A stretch of 64,000 nt of DNA. Origin: Eubacterium sp. (lineage in GTDB: Bacteria; Bacillota; Clostridia; Lachnospirales; Lachnospiraceae). The notes beneath the pieces are model-generated. The model searched no databases and was not told the origin of the DNA. It saw only the letters and a program-made list of their open reading frames with translations. The position numbers and the translations under genes were made by a program. Positions 27,062 to 34,211 of this stretch are shown here, piece by piece (the first letter of the stretch is position 1; each line of letters begins with the position of its first letter). Location of the stretch: contig JAFYHN010000098.1 in the NCBI GenBank assembly GCA_017539165.1, positions 1-64,000 on the forward strand, in the 5' to 3' direction.

Positions 27062-27682
27062 CTATCTCACCCTTTCTAATATATACTCATCTTTTGTTGT
27101 AATATCGCTTACCTGTACACCCTTTGTAGTTTGATTTACTGAATGATAAACTGTCAGATACAGATGTGCTAATATTGCTAATGAATCAAGTATATAGTTG
27201 GTATCAAGTATTTCTAAAGTAAAACTGTGTACATCGTCTATCACTTTATAGCCTTTATATATATTGGCAATTCTCACGTCATTTCGATAAACAGCAGACT
27301 TGCTGCCCTGCTTTCCGAAGCTTGCACTATACACTTTATAAAGACCGTTATTTAATACCATTGTCTGTTGAAAGTAACGTATTAAAAAATTGCGTTTAAC
27401 AAAACGTCTGAACACTCGTCCTTCACCAAGATCACCGGAGATCGAATACATACCAAAAGGTCTTAGAGTTAATCTCCTATAAGGATTATCAAAAAACGCT
27501 TTTATACCAGGCATCCAGTGAAGAGTCAATCCTCTCCCATACGCACTCACACTAGTGATTGTATTTAATTGAAGATCTTTGGCAGTAACGTTGATTGCTC
27601 CCACCTGGCTATTCGTTTCATCCAGTATTTGAAAACAAACGTTGCCAAAGTTTTTACTTATCTGTTGAATTATTAAATTCAT
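27062..27682 (-). CDS. Hypothetical protein, possibly tubby/LURP-one-like fold
   Basis: 206 residues without signal peptide. The C-terminal part is a series of short beta-strand-like segments (GLYKVYSASFGKQG, SAVYRNDVRIANIYKGYKV, SFTLEILDTNYILDSLAILAHLYLTVYH) ending in one hydrophobic helix. This pattern resembles tubby/LURP-one-type proteins (beta barrel around a C-terminal helix), but only at the level of pattern and I may be wrong. ATG 27680-27682 follows GGGGGAAG. It sits between two small membrane-protein genes in one operon. Confidence 0.65.
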   Translation of the reverse strand: MNLIIQQISKNFGNVCFQILDETNSQVGAINVTAKDLQLNTITSVSAYGRGLTLHWMPGIKAFFDNPYRRLTLRPFGMYSISGDLGEGRVFRRFVKRNFLIRYFQQTMVLNNGLYKVYSASFGKQGSKSAVYRNDVRIANIYKGYKVIDDVHSFTLEILDTNYILDSLAILAHLYLTVYHSVNQTTKGVQVSDITTKDEYILERVR

Positions 27683-27701
27683 ACTTCCCCCTAATAAATT
27701 A

Positions 27702-27914
27702 TCAGTTTTTGTTATTCTTTCTTATGATACAAGCCAAAACAATGATATCAACAAATGCTCCAACTAAAAGAATAATCCATCCCGCAAGATGAATCTTCTC
27801 AATCTGTTCCTCCGTTGGAAACATTTCCAATGATCCGATAATAATCATGTAAAGACCACAAAAAGAAACGAGTGTAGCCAGTACAAACAATGACCATAAG
27901 ACTATCTTATTCAT
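27702..27914 (-). CDS. Small membrane protein (two helices)
   Basis: 70 residues with two hydrophobic helices (about 4-28 and 42-63) joined by an acidic turn (MFPTEEQIEKIH), ending in a basic tail RKNNKN. ATG 27912-27914 has GGGGT 5 nt upstream. First gene of the three-gene cassette; the repeated promoter (copy B) lies about 55 nt upstream. Confidence 0.7.
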   Translation of the reverse strand: MNKIVLWSLFVLATLVSFCGLYMIIIGSLEMFPTEEQIEKIHLAGWIILLVGAFVDIIVLACIIRKNNKN

Positions 27915-27968
27915 TTTAGACCCCGTTTATAAGAAAAAAAATATAAATACTTTTAAGTTACCTGCTCA

Positions 27969-27997
27969 AGCATAACACTTTCATAGTTAAACCGCAA
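27969..27997 (-). promoter_or_regulatory. Predicted promoter of the three-gene cassette (copy B of a repeated promoter)
   Basis: TTGCGG, 17 bp, TATGCT on the minus strand, inside a 31-bp block (27969-27999) shared with 25822-25852. The predicted start site would give a leader of about 48 nt before the 70-codon gene. Confidence 0.55.
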
Positions 27998-28068
27998 CAA
28001 CCGATAATAATTGACAGTTTGCGCATTATATAAATGTCCAATATTCTTTCTATTATTATATAAAATAT

Positions 28069-28101
28069 TAGAGGCCGGAGATCAAATAACTCCTGCCTCT
28101 A
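28069..28101 (-). terminator. Terminator after the 218-residue secreted protein gene
   Basis: TAGAGGCCGGAG pairs with CTCCTGCCTCTA (one mismatch in 12) around a 9-nt AT loop, followed on the minus strand by an AT-rich, T-containing tail. It is 28 nt past the stop codon. Confidence 0.6.
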
Positions 28102-28128
28102 AAAATTTCTTCATTATTCTATTTTTTC

Positions 28129-28785
28129 TTACTGTTCTTTTGTTTCATTATCTACACATTTATGTTCTTCGACAGTTAAAATATTATACTTATTGTCATA
28201 TGTCACAGCACTATATGAATTATCATCCCCTCTATATTCATAACAATATTCACCTGTTTTCTTCCAGGTAGACTCTATATCATTATAACCAATATACTTT
28301 TCAAAATCCTCGTCAAAACATTTACATATATAAAATTTTGTATTTGGATTTATATATTCGTCGGTTATCATAATTCCGTAACAAAAATAGTTTTCCTCGT
28401 CAACATCTAAACACTCCCCAACTTCATTTGCTAACTTTTCAAGGTCAAATACCATGAAATGACAATCAAAATAGCTTTTTCCATACGAACTTATATATTT
28501 ATCATCATCAGGATACATTTCCTTAAAATTATCAGGATTATATATCCTACACTTTTTAAGCATTTCAATCATTTCTTCATCGTCTATTGTTTCATCATCA
28601 CCATCATATTCTATAGTATCATCAATCTCATCTTGTAGATAGAGAAAATCATCTGTTTCCTGATTAGAATATGGAGTATTAGTCTCTCTATCAAAATTAG
28701 TCATTGCATTTGACGGTATTGCCATCATAAAAGAAACTAAAATAGATAATCCTAGTCCCATTCCAACACATTTCAAATTTCTCAT
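28129..28785 (-). CDS. Secreted acidic protein, unknown function
   Basis: 218 residues with a signal peptide (MRNLKCVGMGLGLSILVSFM, cleavage near SNA), then a strongly acidic stretch (about 30-65, with many Asp/Glu) and a domain with CHFMVFDLEKLANEV, TKFYICKCFDEDFEKYIGYN and YSAVTYDNKYNILTVEE. Cysteines are frequent. The ATG at 28783-28785 is used because AAGGAG lies 9 nt upstream; an in-frame GTG further up overlaps that site. A decayed paralogue follows immediately upstream at 28935-29340. Confidence 0.72.
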   Translation of the reverse strand: MRNLKCVGMGLGLSILVSFMMAIPSNAMTNFDRETNTPYSNQETDDFLYLQDEIDDTIEYDGDDETIDDEEMIEMLKKCRIYNPDNFKEMYPDDDKYISSYGKSYFDCHFMVFDLEKLANEVGECLDVDEENYFCYGIMITDEYINPNTKFYICKCFDEDFEKYIGYNDIESTWKKTGEYCYEYRGDDNSYSAVTYDNKYNILTVEEHKCVDNETKEQ

Positions 28786-28934
28786 AATATAATTCTCCTT
28801 CACTAAAGCATTTTTACTAGGTTTTAACGCCTAAGTTATTTGATACGTACAATATATCAACCCATAAAAACAAATTGTCTACAAAAAAGATAATTTTTAT
28901 AATCGTTTTATTATCCAAATAGTATCATCATCAA

Positions 28935-29340
28935 TTATATTGCTCCCCAAAAGCTAAAGTTATGCAATATTTGAGCATTCAAACGATATATAGCTTGTAA
29001 TATTCTTTTTTCTCTATCATAAGAAACTATAATGTGTTCTCCATCTCTATATACTTCAAAATTACAATCTATACATTCCGCAGGTTCCATATAGTTTAAA
29101 TATACATCATAATCCTTCTCGCTGCATTTACAAATATAAGTTTTAACAGATGAATCTATTTCACTCATAGCAACAATGCCATAATCAAATATATTATAAT
29201 CTTCATCTGCATAAATCCCACAAGATTATACTGATTTAGAACTCTTAAATCCCCTACATAAAAATGGTAATCATTTATCATTTTTCAGCCTCTTCTTTAA
29301 TGTAATCATCAAGATTGTTTACATTGTGAAGTCTAAAGAC
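28935..29340 (-). pseudogene. Remnant of a paralogue of the 218-residue secreted protein
   Basis: Translating the minus strand in three frames recovers successive pieces matching the neighbour at 28129-28785. FRLHNVNNLDDYIKEEAEK corresponds to its CRIYNPDNFKEMY region. NDYHFYVGDLRVLNQYN corresponds to FDCHFMVFDLEKL. SCGIYADEDYNIFDYGIV, running on through VKTYICKCSEKDYDVYLNY and IVSYDREKRILQAIYRLN, corresponds to the C-terminal half. The pieces lie in different frames separated by stops, and the signal peptide and acidic N-terminus are missing, since the remnant begins right after the stop of the ChW gene at 29343. The longest intact piece is 77 codons (28935-29168); expression is doubtful. 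Confidence 0.7.
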
Positions 29341-29342
29341 AA

Positions 29343-29963
29343 CTATCTAAACCACCTAAAAAACCAATGATAATGTTTATGATTAGTTTCTTCTTCAGTT
29401 TCTTTCGGTACTAATTTTACGTTTATTGCTTCTATAAATTGATATTTATCTCCACAGGAAGCGTAACCATCTTTTACCCAATCTGTCCATCCTTCATTCT
29501 TCGCATAAACCCTATACACTATATCATAATGCTCACCGATTTCACCTGTAAGATCAAATGACACCTGTGACAACGGATCTGGTTTATCTATAACACCACA
29601 CATATCACTCATAATCCCGCAAGGCGAATCAATAGAATGACGAGACAGTTTACCATCATACAATTTACCTTCAACACCAATGATTAATGCATGAACTCCT
29701 CCTTCATACGGAGAATCCATTATGCCTACCTTAAATGCTTTTAAATATCCTCCCTGATCAATCATACCAACTGATCCATCTTGATTCACATCAGTCCAAC
29801 CAAGACCGGGAATATATCCCTGTATATATACTTTAGGTTCTTTAACTTGTTTCTTATGGCATGCCTCAACGCCCGGCATTTCAGCAGCAAACACCCCCAA
29901 AAACACAACAAATGTAAATATAAATGATATTATTCTTTTATTCTTTTTACTCAACAGCTTCAT
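29343..29963 (-). CDS. Secreted ChW-repeat protein (paralogue 4 of 4)
   Basis: 206 residues: signal peptide (MKLLSKKNKRIISFIFTFVV), then two ChW-type repeats (clostridial hydrophobic, conserved Trp). Repeat one is GYIPGLGWTDVNQDGS with LKAFKVGI, repeat two YRVYAKNEGWTDWVKDG with FIEAINVKLV. Between them lies CGIMSDMCG, the Cys-x6-Cys core shared by all four paralogues. It ends in a His/Trp tail. ChW repeats occur in secreted or surface proteins of clostridia and are thought to act in adhesion. ATG 29961-29963 follows GGAGG by 5 nt. A terminator separates it from the previous ChW gene, so it depends on read-through or an unseen promoter. Confidence 0.8.
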   Translation of the reverse strand: MKLLSKKNKRIISFIFTFVVFLGVFAAEMPGVEACHKKQVKEPKVYIQGYIPGLGWTDVNQDGSVGMIDQGGYLKAFKVGIMDSPYEGGVHALIIGVEGKLYDGKLSRHSIDSPCGIMSDMCGVIDKPDPLSQVSFDLTGEIGEHYDIVYRVYAKNEGWTDWVKDGYASCGDKYQFIEAINVKLVPKETEEETNHKHYHWFFRWFR

Positions 29964-29993
29964 AAATACCTCCAGTATAAATAATTTTAAATT

Positions 29994-30021
29994 CCCCTTG
30001 TCAGAATTTACTGACAAGGGG
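29994..30021 (-). terminator. Terminator between the third and fourth ChW genes
   Basis: A perfect 11-bp stem (CCCCTTGTCAG and complement) with a 6-nt loop, followed on the minus strand by AATTTAAAATTATTT. The tail is T-poor at first, so it may be partial. Confidence 0.65.
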
Positions 30022-30081
30022 GAGTAATTGATGATTTTATAGTAATCAATAAGTTCCCACATTTATCCTCTTCAAAAAGAC

Positions 30082-30771
30082 TTATCTTTCTTTTATTGCT
30101 TCTTTCAGTGCTAAACCTTCAAATTTTCCCGGATATTCTTCTAAAGCACCTGTATATATAGTACCTATTTTTTTAAGATCTTTAAACTGAACTATATTCA
30201 AAAACTGATTTTTTGTAACACCAAGACTTACCAGATGAGCTTCGATAGCTTCAATCTTTCCGCTTTTACCACGAGCTTCAGCACCATTCTTAACCCACTC
30301 AGTCCAGCCTTCACCTGTAACAAAAACTCTATAAACAACGTCATATCTCAGGGCAATATCGCCACCAAGATCCATTGATATAGCATAAACAGGCTGACAT
30401 AATCCTGTGGTTCCACAGCACTCAGACATAGTACCACACTTAGCAGTCTGATAATATCTTTTACCATTATTACTATCAACTTTTACCATAACATTTCCGC
30501 CAATAGTTGTATTCTTAATTCCAACCTTTACAGCCTCGAGTCTCCACTGATGATCGATTGTACCGGCAAATCCCTCACATACTTCTGCTGTCCAACCAAG
30601 TTTCTCAACATGTGGTTGAATGTAAAGTTGTGGATAACTCGCTTTAACAGCAGCAACTTCAGCTGCATCTACGGATGAAATATCTGTAGTCACAAATCCA
30701 AACAGAATTGCAGCTGCAAATGCAATAGCTAATATACTTTTAATTGTTTTTGATTTTTTCAATACCTTCAT
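30082..30771 (-). CDS. Secreted ChW-repeat protein (paralogue 3 of 4)
   Basis: 229 residues with a signal peptide (MKVLKKSKTIKSILAIAFAA, cleavage near VDA), ChW repeat one (YIQPHVEKLGWTAEV ... RLEAVKVGI), the core CGTMSECCGTTGLCQP with one extra Cys pair, ChW repeat two (YRVFVTGEGWTEWVKNG ... KIEAIEAHLV), and about 40 extra C-terminal residues not seen in its neighbours. The ATG at 30769-30771 follows GGAGG by 5 nt; an earlier ATG contains that site and is not used. Confidence 0.82.
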   Translation of the reverse strand: MKVLKKSKTIKSILAIAFAAAILFGFVTTDISSVDAAEVAAVKASYPQLYIQPHVEKLGWTAEVCEGFAGTIDHQWRLEAVKVGIKNTTIGGNVMVKVDSNNGKRYYQTAKCGTMSECCGTTGLCQPVYAISMDLGGDIALRYDVVYRVFVTGEGWTEWVKNGAEARGKSGKIEAIEAHLVSLGVTKNQFLNIVQFKDLKKIGTIYTGALEEYPGKFEGLALKEAIKER

Positions 30772-30831
30772 AAACGCCTCCATAAATATAAGAAAACTAT
30801 AAAATCATCAAATCATTAATATAGTAAAAAT

Positions 30832-31410
30832 TTAATACCTATCACTTGATACACCCTGCAAAACAAGTTTTGCTTCTACAGCTTCAATCTGCTGCCAATT
30901 CTTTCCATGAGCCAGTCCTCCATTTTTAAACCATGAAGACCAACCTTCATTTGTAGTATAAACTCTGTATTCTACACTATATAACGATGCAATATCGCCC
31001 CAAAGTAATAAGTTCATGGACATAATCGGTTGTGACTGACCTACAGTTCCACAATAATCCGTCATATTTCCACATTTAGCACTTTGTGAATACTGTTCTG
31101 TATTTCCATTTACATATACGTTGATTCCACCACTAAACCTCGAATTATATACTCCCGCTTTCAAGGCTTCTAATCTCAGTCCACGCCCAGTCGTACCAGC
31201 GACTTCGGATGTTACACTCATCCAACCTTCAGATTGCATATTAGCCTGAAGCTTAATTATTGGCTCATTTGTCACTTTAGGGAATGGCTTAGCTGATACA
31301 GTAGAGGGCATTTTCGGCACTTCAAATGTCAGCATCACAAATAGAGTCAATAATGCAAAGAATACATATACCACTTTCTTATGTTTTTTTGATATGTTTA
31401 TCCCTCTCAT
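30832..31410 (-). CDS. Secreted ChW-repeat protein (paralogue 2 of 4)
   Basis: 192 residues: basic N-terminus and signal or anchor helix (about 12-30), ChW repeat one (LQANMQSEGWMSVTSEVAGT with LRLEALKAGV), the core KCGNMTDYCGTVGQSQP, and ChW repeat two (YRVYTTNEGWSSWFKNGG with IEAVEAKLV). ATG 31408-31410 follows GGGAGG. It is 56 nt after paralogue 1 with no terminator between, so the two probably share a transcript. Confidence 0.82.
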   Translation of the reverse strand: MRGINISKKHKKVVYVFFALLTLFVMLTFEVPKMPSTVSAKPFPKVTNEPIIKLQANMQSEGWMSVTSEVAGTTGRGLRLEALKAGVYNSRFSGGINVYVNGNTEQYSQSAKCGNMTDYCGTVGQSQPIMSMNLLLWGDIASLYSVEYRVYTTNEGWSSWFKNGGLAHGKNWQQIEAVEAKLVLQGVSSDRY

Positions 31411-31466
31411 AAGAACCTCCCAAAATATACTTATTGATTTAATCTTTCATTTAATCGCAAAATAAA

Positions 31467-32201
31467 TTATTTGGTTGGTGAAACGATAAAACTATTCGTA
31501 TCTGGTTCTCGTCCATCTTGTTGAATTATTGGAGGATAAGGTTCCGGAACCGGGATAGGATCAATAATAAGCGGATAATGAGGTGCTCTTTTATTACGTA
31601 CAAGTCTAACCTCTAAAGCCTCAATTCGTTGATATTTACTACCTTTAGCAAATTCAAAATTTTTAACCCAAGGTTTCCAGCCTTCATCCTGCACATGTAC
31701 TCTATATTCAATATCATAATAGTTTTTTATTTCCCCTTTAAGCTCTAATGATATTGCTGCAATTGGTTGTGATTTTCCTACAGTACCACATTGTTTTGAC
31801 ATTTCTCCACATTTAACAATTATATAATCCTTATATACACCACCTGTAGATGTATAACCTATAACAGTAGCCCTTAATTCACCTTCGTAAGATCCTTCTC
31901 GAGGTATATATATATCAGGATCATTATTAGGCATTATCCCAATCTTAAATGCTTCCAGTCTTAATGATTTCCCTGTAGTTCCAATAAGACCTTCAGTTGT
32001 CTCATCCATCCAGCCAATGTTTTGAACATGACCTTGCAGATGAACTATCGGATCAGGATATGGATAATAAGGTGGAACAGTTGCATGGACAGTTGATATA
32101 CCATTCGGCTTATAAACTGCCAGCATCATGAATAGAATAATCAAGGCAAGTAATAAAGAAATGATTTTGGTCTTTTTACACATTTTTTTCATTACCTTCA
32201 T
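31467..32201 (-). CDS. Secreted ChW-repeat protein (paralogue 1 of 4)
   Basis: 244 residues: basic N-terminus, hydrophobic signal segment (about 12-32), a Tyr/Pro-rich spacer (TVPPYYPYPDP), ChW repeat one (LQGHVQNIGWMDETTEGLIG, LRLEAFKIGI), an insert, the core VKCGEMSKQCGTVGKSQP, ChW repeat two (YRVHVQDEGWKPWVKNFEFA, RIEALEVRLV), and a Pro-rich C-terminal tail (about 205-244). ATG 32199-32201 follows GGAGG by 5 nt. It is the first gene of the ChW cluster, downstream of the direct-repeat promoter at 32331-32398. Confidence 0.82.
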   Translation of the reverse strand: MKVMKKMCKKTKIISLLLALIILFMMLAVYKPNGISTVHATVPPYYPYPDPIVHLQGHVQNIGWMDETTEGLIGTTGKSLRLEAFKIGIMPNNDPDIYIPREGSYEGELRATVIGYTSTGGVYKDYIIVKCGEMSKQCGTVGKSQPIAAISLELKGEIKNYYDIEYRVHVQDEGWKPWVKNFEFAKGSKYQRIEALEVRLVRNKRAPHYPLIIDPIPVPEPYPPIIQQDGREPDTNSFIVSPTK

Positions 32202-32265
32202 AGGCACCTCCGTAAGTATAAAAATTTTATAAAAAAATCAGTTTATTGACATTTTTCGTTCTATA

Positions 32266-32292
32266 AACAAAAAAAATCAGGAAAACTGATTT
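32266..32292 (-). terminator. Leader terminator or attenuator before the ChW cluster
   Basis: On the minus strand AAATCAG, a TTTTC loop, CTGATTT, then a run of T (eight in the uninterrupted T tract including stem bases). It lies about 32-58 nt after the predicted start site of the 32331 promoter and 65 nt before the first ChW ATG. It would therefore end a transcript of about 60 nt unless antiterminated. Confidence 0.55.
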
Positions 32293-32330
32293 CCCAAATA
32301 CTTTTATAACCTTCGTTATGCCCCACTCGT

Positions 32331-32359
32331 ATTTTATAATTTCTACATAAATCACTCAA
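32331..32359 (-). promoter_or_regulatory. Predicted promoter upstream of the ChW cluster
   Basis: TTGAGT, 17 bp, TAAAAT on the minus strand. The paired GTCGTTCAC repeats lie exactly 10 bp upstream of the -35 box. This region (32202-32555, 354 nt) holds no gene: from the right it contains the ATPase terminator, the repeats, this promoter, and the leader hairpin. Confidence 0.6.
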
Positions 32360-32369
32360 TAATGAGTTA

Positions 32370-32398
32370 GTGAACGACACATTTATTGAGTGAACGAC
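32370..32398 (-). promoter_or_regulatory. Paired direct-repeat operator R1 (LytTR-like geometry)
   Basis: GTCGTTCAC occurs twice on the minus strand (32370-32378 and 32390-32398) with starts 20 bp apart. The same arrangement recurs at 43159-43187. Two same-direction sites two helical turns apart, just upstream of a -35 box, are typical of LytTR-domain activators; which protein binds is inferred. Confidence 0.6.
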
Positions 32399-32408
32399 AT
32401 AATAAAAA

Positions 32409-32434
32409 CCTCTTGTCAGTTTCCCGACAAGAGG
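32409..32434 (-). terminator. Terminator of the ATPase gene
   Basis: A perfect 9-bp stem (CCTCTTGTC and complement) with an 8-nt loop, then TTTTTATT on the minus strand, 122 nt past the ATPase stop codon and directly before the R1 repeats. Confidence 0.75.
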
Positions 32435-32555
32435 CACGTTCATTTTATAGTTTATATCCAATTAATAAATCAGTTTCCATCGCCAAAAAAACATAATCCA
32501 TCGACTTCAATCATACTTGAATATGAATTCAGCTAAGGAAATATTCATCTAAATA

Positions 32556-33617
32556 TCACATTTTATATTCCTTTATATAATCACCAAAATATGGAAGCGC
32601 AAATCCAATATATCCCTGCTTATTCTTCAGGATTCCTTTACGAATCAGTCTATCGCGATAGACTGGATAGTTGTTCGGTTTATCCATACGACTCACAACT
32701 TCTTCTTTCTTATACTCTGCCTTGTCTATAAGAATACATGCTAACTTTCTGTCTCCGTCAGACATTTCCTCCCATATTTTTTCATAAGAATATGCAAACA
32801 ATTCAGTTTTTAGTTTTTCTTTCAACTCTTCAATCTTTATATTCTTATTTTTAAATGAAATCACTCCCAACTCCTGAAAAGCATAAGCGTATCCCCCAGT
32901 CATATCAGCCAATTTTCTTGCTTCTGAAGTTTCTATCCCCAGATACCTACGATATATGTCAATCATCTTGATATAGTTAAGAGAAGTCGTCATAACAGTA
33001 GTTGCTCGACGGAAAAATGTAAGATTCGGAACATTATATAACTGTTCTATATTCTCATATAATCCTGTACAAACAAGAAAGATTGGATATCCCGCTCGAA
33101 GCCATGTTCCAAATTCAGATACAAATTCAATTACTTCACTTTTCTTAGAAATCTCATCTACACCAATTAGAATTTTTTTATGTGACGCTTCAACCTTTTT
33201 TAATAATTTCTCAATCTCCAACCCTTGATCAAAATAATTATCGTCTTTGGAAGATTTTATTCCAACTTCTCCACCTAAGCCTAGAAGCTTAGCAGAAATA
33301 TTTACACTTTTTTCTTTTCTTTCCGAACCCTTTATTCCTGAAAAATCTTCAACCAATCGAGCTAAAAGCTGCTGAAGCATATCTCTTGCAGGCGAAATAC
33401 GATACACGTACCACTCATCTTTGTTAAGTAATGTAATCTCTTCTTCTACTTTTGCCAAAAGAACTGTTTTTCCAGAACCTCTTACTCCTGTAATTTTATA
33501 AACAGATTCTGTTGGACGTTCATAGCCAAAGTTTTCAACTATCTCAATAGTCTGCTCAGTTGGGATATAACTATTATCCGGTATTTTACTATATGTTGTA
33601 ACAAATGGATTTTGCAT
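32556..33617 (-). CDS. AAA-type ATPase with C-terminal winged-helix region
   Basis: 353 residues: Walker A GVRGSGKTVLLAK near residue 44, Walker B ILIGVDEIS near 150, a sensor-1-like FLVCTG, the arginine-rich FFRRATTV, and a lid-like helical part. The last 90 residues (DRKLACILIDKAEYKKEEV and a PVYRDRLIRKGIL wing) look like a winged helix. This is the broad ATPase_2/AAA_16-type group (STAND-like), often linked to signalling, defence or mobile elements; the specific role is unknown. ATG 33615-33617 has AAGGAA upstream, and that site is part of a 29-bp tandem repeat. It stands alone, with terminators on both sides. Confidence 0.8.
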   Translation of the reverse strand: MQNPFVTTYSKIPDNSYIPTEQTIEIVENFGYERPTESVYKITGVRGSGKTVLLAKVEEEITLLNKDEWYVYRISPARDMLQQLLARLVEDFSGIKGSERKEKSVNISAKLLGLGGEVGIKSSKDDNYFDQGLEIEKLLKKVEASHKKILIGVDEISKKSEVIEFVSEFGTWLRAGYPIFLVCTGLYENIEQLYNVPNLTFFRRATTVMTTSLNYIKMIDIYRRYLGIETSEARKLADMTGGYAYAFQELGVISFKNKNIKIEELKEKLKTELFAYSYEKIWEEMSDGDRKLACILIDKAEYKKEEVVSRMDKPNNYPVYRDRLIRKGILKNKQGYIGFALPYFGDYIKEYKM

Positions 33618-33618
33618 T

Positions 33619-33728
33619 TTTTATTCCTTTTTATTCTTTTATATTTGTTTTATTCCTTTTTATTCTTTTATATTTGTTTTATTCCTTTTTATTCTTTTAT
33701 ACATATTTTATTCCTTTTTATTCTTTTG
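33619..33728. repeat. 29-bp AT-rich tandem repeat abutting the ATPase start codon
   Basis: Copies at 33619-33647, 33648-33676 (identical), 33677-33705 (differs at the last bases) and a partial one at 33706-33728. Each minus-strand copy contains AAAAAGGAATAAAA, a possible ribosome binding site; the last copy supplies that of the ATPase gene. The unit is not a multiple of three. Confidence 0.9.
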
Positions 33729-33734
33729 TCAAGA

Positions 33735-33770
33735 AAAAACGAGCATCACTTAAAAGTGATACCCGTTTTT
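33735..33770 (-). terminator. Terminator after the 109-residue protein gene
   Basis: AAAAACGGGTATCAC pairs with GTGATGCTCGTTTTT (two mismatches) around TTTTAA, followed by TCTTG on the minus strand. It lies three bases after the stop codon at 33773 and insulates the ATPase gene. Confidence 0.75.
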
Positions 33771-33772
33771 AA

Positions 33773-34102
33773 TCATCTTATATTTTCATTCCTGCCATTG
33801 TTGTAAAGGAACTTAGCTATTCTTACAACAGCCTTAAATGTTTCTACGCCCTTTTGAATCCTATTCTTTATTCTGATAAAAATGTTATCTTTCTTCTTAA
33901 CACTCTTGTCATTTTCAACGTAGTTATACTGTTCCTGTTCTTTTCTTCCAGATACTCCGGAAGCAACAACTTTATGCATACCATCGGAATTACGATATAT
34001 CTTAAATCCCGATTTTTTAAGTTCATCACATCTAGAGATGTATTCACTTATTTCGAACTGATATAATCTATCAAGTTCTTGAGCTAAACTATCTAAATTC
34101 AT
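33773..34102 (-). CDS. Small hypothetical protein
   Basis: 109 residues, soluble and basic, with Lys/Arg-rich segments (GRKEQEQ, KKKDNIFIRIKNRIQKG) and no signal peptide. No family recognised. The ribosome binding site upstream of ATG 34100-34102 is weak (GTGAGAAAATAAGA). A strong terminator directly after the stop supports it being a real transcription unit. Confidence 0.55.
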   Translation of the reverse strand: MNLDSLAQELDRLYQFEISEYISRCDELKKSGFKIYRNSDGMHKVVASGVSGRKEQEQYNYVENDKSVKKKDNIFIRIKNRIQKGVETFKAVVRIAKFLYNNGRNENIR

Positions 34103-34211
34103 TCTTATTTTCTCACTTATAATAAAATATTTCCCCTACCTAAACCATAAAGATACTTTTTATCACATATCGAGAATATACTATTGAGAAAAATCCAAGT
34201 GGCATCAAAGA

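Noticed and set aside
32261-32461. A 66-codon open frame on the minus strand upstream of the ChW cluster
   Set aside because: It runs through the ATPase terminator, both R1 repeats, the promoter and the leader hairpin, has no ribosome binding site and resembles no protein.
33619-33728. CRISPR-like repeats before the ATPase gene
   Set aside because: The 29-bp units are directly contiguous with no spacers and no cas genes are present.
25674-34211. A genomic island inserted at tRNA-Leu by a site-specific integrase
   Set aside because: The accessory region does start near the tRNA, but there is no integrase gene and I found no repeat of the tRNA 3' end at the far side (34.1-34.2 kb).
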